A stretch of 64,000 nucleotides of DNA from Hemibagrus wyckioides. Taxonomy: Eukaryota > Chordata > Actinopteri > Siluriformes > Bagridae. Both the position numbers and the translations under genes were made by a program. Shown in pieces: positions 60,501-64,000 of the stretch (positions are counted from its first letter, which is position 1; each line of letters starts with the position of its first letter). The stretch lies in assembly GCF_019097595.1 (NCBI RefSeq), contig NC_080718.1:17684657-17748656 (forward strand), in the 5' to 3' direction. The notes beneath the pieces were generated by a model that made no database searches, was not told where the DNA came from, and saw nothing but the letters and a program-made list of their open reading frames with translations.

Positions 60501-60514
60501 CCGCTAGGTGGCAA
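60501..60514 (+). promoter_or_regulatory. CTCF-like motif between myct1 and syne1
   Basis: CCGCTAGGTGGCAA matches 12 of 14 positions of the CTCF core. It lies between the divergent myct1 and syne1 genes. Confidence 0.35.
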
Positions 60515-60921
60515 CAAGTCGCGTGAAGGTGGATGATTTGTAACGTTGTTACACTGTTACCATGAGCAACCGGAGTATCACAGGATTGCCTTGCGTGCTA
60601 TTGAAGGACCGAGAGAGACGCAACCTCTGAGCAATTACTACTACCTACGTTCTATCTGTGGAAACATTAAACCACAACTAATGTCGACATTTCTGACAAA
60701 GGTGACTATTTTAATGACTATTTTCCCCCGGGGAAATATTCTAAGTTGTCATTGAGAGGTGGTAAGAACTTAAGAGCTAGCAGATTAAACAATATACTTT
60801 GTGTTATATTGCATGAAATTTTCTCTGTAATGATTTGCTTATAAACTAATTCTGAGAAGTTGTGACAATTCTGCACATTTGCATGTGTGTGGTGTGTGTG
60901 TGTGTGTGTGTGCGTGCGTGC

Positions 60922-60958
<37 letters not shown>

Positions 60959-61143
60959 TCTGTAAAGAGGAAGGAAGATGCAAGCAGTAAAAATCCAGAG
61001 TCTTCCCTGCATATTTTCTATATTATATTTATTTATCCACTCTGTCAATAGCTTATAATTGTAATATATACAACTATTTCAAGTACACTCATTGTGTTTT
61101 GAAAGTCCTGTGCAAATGACATTTTTCTTTCCTTCATCTGTAG
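60515..61143. other. region upstream of the syne1 start exon
   Basis: Non-coding sequence with a TG/GA compound microsatellite at 60883-60954. It is probably an intron or the promoter of syne1. The 69-codon frame at 60546-60755 has no recognisable similarity. Confidence 0.5.
60883..60954. repeat. TG-GA compound microsatellite
   Basis: TG and GTGC repeats followed by about 14 GA dinucleotides. Confidence 0.95.
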
Positions 61144-61391
61144 ACAGTGACAGGAAGAAGGCTTGTGATTGGACCCTGAGGCTGGCATGCTCACTAGGGC
61201 CGGAAAAGAAACCTGCCTTCTCATTGGATGCTCTGCAGCAGCAAATCAAGTTCCTGGACGGTAGATGAGAGAGAGGTAGAGAGAGAGCTGCGGAAAGGTT
61301 CAGCGGGGATGTCCTCCTGAGAAAGTAGTGCAGTAGTTGTTCTGCTGAGTGCTTGGCAGGTTGTGGTAAGCCACTACAGCAGAAGAGTGCC
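61144..61391 (+). other. syne1: 5' UTR part of the first coding exon of syne1
   Basis: A strong acceptor (TTTTTCTTTCCTTCATCTGTAG) precedes 61144, so a further upstream noncoding exon is likely. If the exon instead is the first one, transcription starts somewhere in this interval. Confidence 0.5.
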
Positions 61392-61461
61392 ATGGCTTCG
61401 CTCAGCCCTTTCAGCGGACGGTCCACTACGGACATTCGGAACCTGATGCAAAGGCTGCAAG
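61392..61461 (+). CDS. syne1: syne1 first coding exon (nesprin-1 N-terminus)
   Basis: ATG at 61392 in the context GTGCCATGG encodes MASLSPFSGRSTTDIRNLMQ and RLQ plus one base, ending at donor GTAAGTC (61462). The human nesprin-1 giant isoform begins MATSRGASRCPRDIANVMQR, with the same phase-1 exon end after MQRLQ. The next exon, which should start the actin-binding calponin-homology domains, lies beyond the window. Nesprin-1 links actin to the nuclear envelope through SUN proteins. The identification rests on a short exon but is backed by location: SYNE1 and MYCT1 are neighbours on human 6q25. Confidence 0.8.
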
Positions 61462-64000
61462 GTAAGTCATGCCTCTCTGTTTATCTTTATCTGTTGCAAG
61501 CATCCTCTCGCTATTCCTTGTGACTGATCCCTAGTTTAGAGTTTGCAGACAAGGATAGTCACACACATACATATGTATCAGATTCATCAATCTGTTTATA
61601 TATCACCAGAGGTTTAGTAAATTGTTAATCTGAAATAATTCTTTATTAAGGTAATTTACTGTCCAGTGACATAAGTGACGAGGATGGTGTTTTGGACTTG
61701 GTGGATTTAATCGAAACTCACAGAAATCCAACCAAAATGCTGGTCCATAGTGAGCCAAAATCAGTACGATGTCTAGACTGACTGGTGCTGGCTGGCATTG
61801 CTGCAGTGCTGTATGGCAGGCCAGGTTTTTCCACAAGAGGAACATCACTACACACCTCAGTCAGGCCATAAAATATATAGGCAGGTGGTTGGGAGTGGTG
61901 GTGGATTTATTTTTGTGCCTTTTTTCTGGGCAGAATCATGTATCGCTGCTCCCAGATCAGTGGATAATTCAATAAAGCCGGATGTGGGGCACAAGAAGCC
62001 ATGTTCATTAAGTGACAAAGCAGTGTTTTGTTTCTAGATAACTTTCTTTTAGAAAATAAAATTACGGCTTAAAGAATGCATCTCATAAAAGACGTGGTGA
62101 TCCTTCATTAGACATGACTTCCATTTTCTCTGGAGTTTCAGTGGTTTCAATGTTCCCTTCTACTTATTGCAACGTTTCTTTCACTCCTGTTCTATTTTTT
62201 GAGAAGTTCTGCTGTGCGGAAGTGGCATAGATTTTACATGTGTCACTTCGGTTACCAAGGAGAGCCAAACTTTGATCAGCGGGTATTGCGAAGTCTTCCT
62301 TTCAAGAGTGACATTTACATCCTCTGTGGCAAAAATCTGAGTTAACAGAATGACTCTGTGCAAGTGTTAAAACAAACGATTAGTTCAGATGCATTGTATT
62401 CATTGCATTCAGAGGTGTAGGGAGAGATGGGAAGGGTATTGTGTATTCTGACTGCAGTGAGGAGTAGTCCTTCCAAATGGGTTTTCCAAACTAGTACCAA
62501 GAGGGGGGAAAAACAAAGCAGTTACTACTCTTCAGGGACTTCAGAGTGATGTTGATCATCCGAGTACTGCTGATGTTTATCTATGCGTATTTTCCACTCA
62601 CCACTTACCTTCAGAGCTTATGCCTGGCTCAGGCTCAGGCTCAGACCATACCTCATCTTTTAGTTCGGAAACAAGAATCTTATACAGTACATACAAAAAC
62701 CAAGCAGAATTTCTGTTCATTTCAGTGATGTATTCCCAGCCAGGCTTTGTGATGAATGAACAGTGTGTATAGAGACAGATAGAACTTGATACTACTCCTG
62801 TCCTTGAACAGAGTCTCAAATCAATATTTTTTAAGCTCCCTTCATTGGTCCCCATGGTGTTACATCACTGTACTGGGGGGCTTCTTGAATCTAAGAGTTT
62901 GTATTTATAGCTTTTGGTTTAGTTATTGTTTTCCAGCTTAGAAGCTTGCATTTCATCTGCCCATAATCATGCCCATAATCCACGTATTAATAAGTAATAC
63001 CAAGGATATGTTAGTTTATGGACATCTCCAGGGATGTTCATTCCAGTTCTGTAGGAGACAGACAGACCTCTGGGAGCAGAATGATCTCATGACTAAGTCA
63101 ATGCATGTTTAACTGTATTTTTTTCTAGGATGAAAGTTTAATTATGATGCTGTGTTGTAGAATTCCATCAGAGCTAAAGAAAGACAGGTTGTGACATTAC
63201 TGTAAATTATTTTAGCCCTGCCTAGGATTTAGGGCTGGGGTAATGCAAAATATTACTAATAAAAAAGTCTCATTGTAGGCTATAACTATATTGTTTTACA
63301 TAACCACAAGTAAAGCAATACTCTAACATTACTCTAAAGAAACCTACTTCCTCTCTGGAATTCATGCTTCGTACAGAGATATTTATTGATATTTGTAATC
63401 TTTTCAAAGTCCTAGTGTGTTAGTTTATCAGTTGACTAAGCTTGACGTAATCTGAAGGACAGATGCATGATAGCTTGTGTTATGCAGTGTGTTAACATGT
63501 AGCTTAGGTATCTATGGAAACACCCATGTGTGTGGATGCTAACAACAAAACTACAGCTGTGAATAAAGAGTCCTGGTATACATTTAGTATTCATACTGCC
63601 CAGGAAGGAAGTACAGTAATACGCATTTGCAGCTATCTGATGGTTTAAGTCCAGCTGTTATATAAAAACTTAAAAAGGTCAGCTTATGGACTATATTTGT
63701 TTTCATCTTTGAGCATTTTCATAGGTACAGTTTCAGACTCATTACAAGAGACTCTGTGGTCTCAAAGTGTGAAAGACAAGCTGTCATCACACCATGTACG
63801 TACGTACCGTATTTAACATTTTGGATGATGCGTATTCTCTAGAAGAGGAAAATTAATCGCCTAGTCTCAGATAAAGTTTGATTCGGTTGCCATGGTAGGA
63901 AGTTAACAAATAAGGAGGTGTATTATTGAAGTGAGGGATGGGCCTTGGTTAGTGCAGCAGCTGCTAGTTTCTGCAGGAAAGCTGTAGTGTGGTTTCCTCC
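61462..64000 (+). other. syne1: first intron of syne1
   Basis: No second coding exon and no clear repeat family are recognised up to the window end. Short open frames at 61603-61848 (minus) and 61798-62037 (plus) resemble Tc1-type debris at most. Confidence 0.6.

Overview
The window is genomic DNA from a teleost fish. Genes are split by GT-AG introns, the sequence is AT-rich, and Tc1/mariner-type remnants, tRNA-derived SINEs, LINE tails and microsatellites are abundant. The Tc1 load would suit an otophysan such as a catfish, but the species is inference. Seven protein genes were recognised from translated exons matching vertebrate families; family assignments and comparisons with human proteins come from memory, not from a search.

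Layout. 1-11.6 kb: the first two coding exons (minus strand) of cdc42bpa (MRCK alpha kinase), separated by a 9-kb intron that holds an 800-bp purine tract and two Tc1-type remnants. 12-16 kb: AT-rich intergenic DNA. 17.0-18.5 kb: a complete four-exon lefty gene (plus), preceded by a dense SMAD/FOXH1 motif cluster and a SMAD palindrome just 5' of a TATA-like box. 20.1-32.6 kb: complete ahi1 (jouberin; plus), 26 coding exons, 1213 codons, with five Tc1-type copies, one LINE-tail insertion and one minisatellite in its introns. 36.5-41.8 kb: slc18b1 (minus), complete except for its last exon. 43.9-57.6 kb: complete tulp4 (minus), 14 coding exons, 1832 codons, with a glutamine/histidine-rich insertion of about 190 residues. 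58.2-58.9 kb: complete two-exon myct1 (minus). 61.1-64 kb: the first coding exon of syne1 (plus) and the start of its first large intron.

The genes do not form one pathway. Lefty is a secreted Nodal antagonist, and its own upstream DNA carries the motifs expected for Nodal feedback control. AHI1 is a ciliary transition-zone protein; MRCK alpha, nesprin-1 and TULP4 are cytoskeletal or adaptor proteins; SLC18B1 is a vesicular amine transporter and MYCT1 a small membrane protein. The order joins genes found on human 1q42 (cdc42bpa, lefty) with genes on human 6q23-q25 (ahi1, slc18b1, tulp4, myct1, syne1).

No prokaryote-style system, CRISPR array, operon or previously unknown gene system was found. 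The most interesting signals are the lefty upstream motif cluster, the expanded low-complexity domains of tulp4, and a palindromic Tc1-derived repeat family present in several copies.
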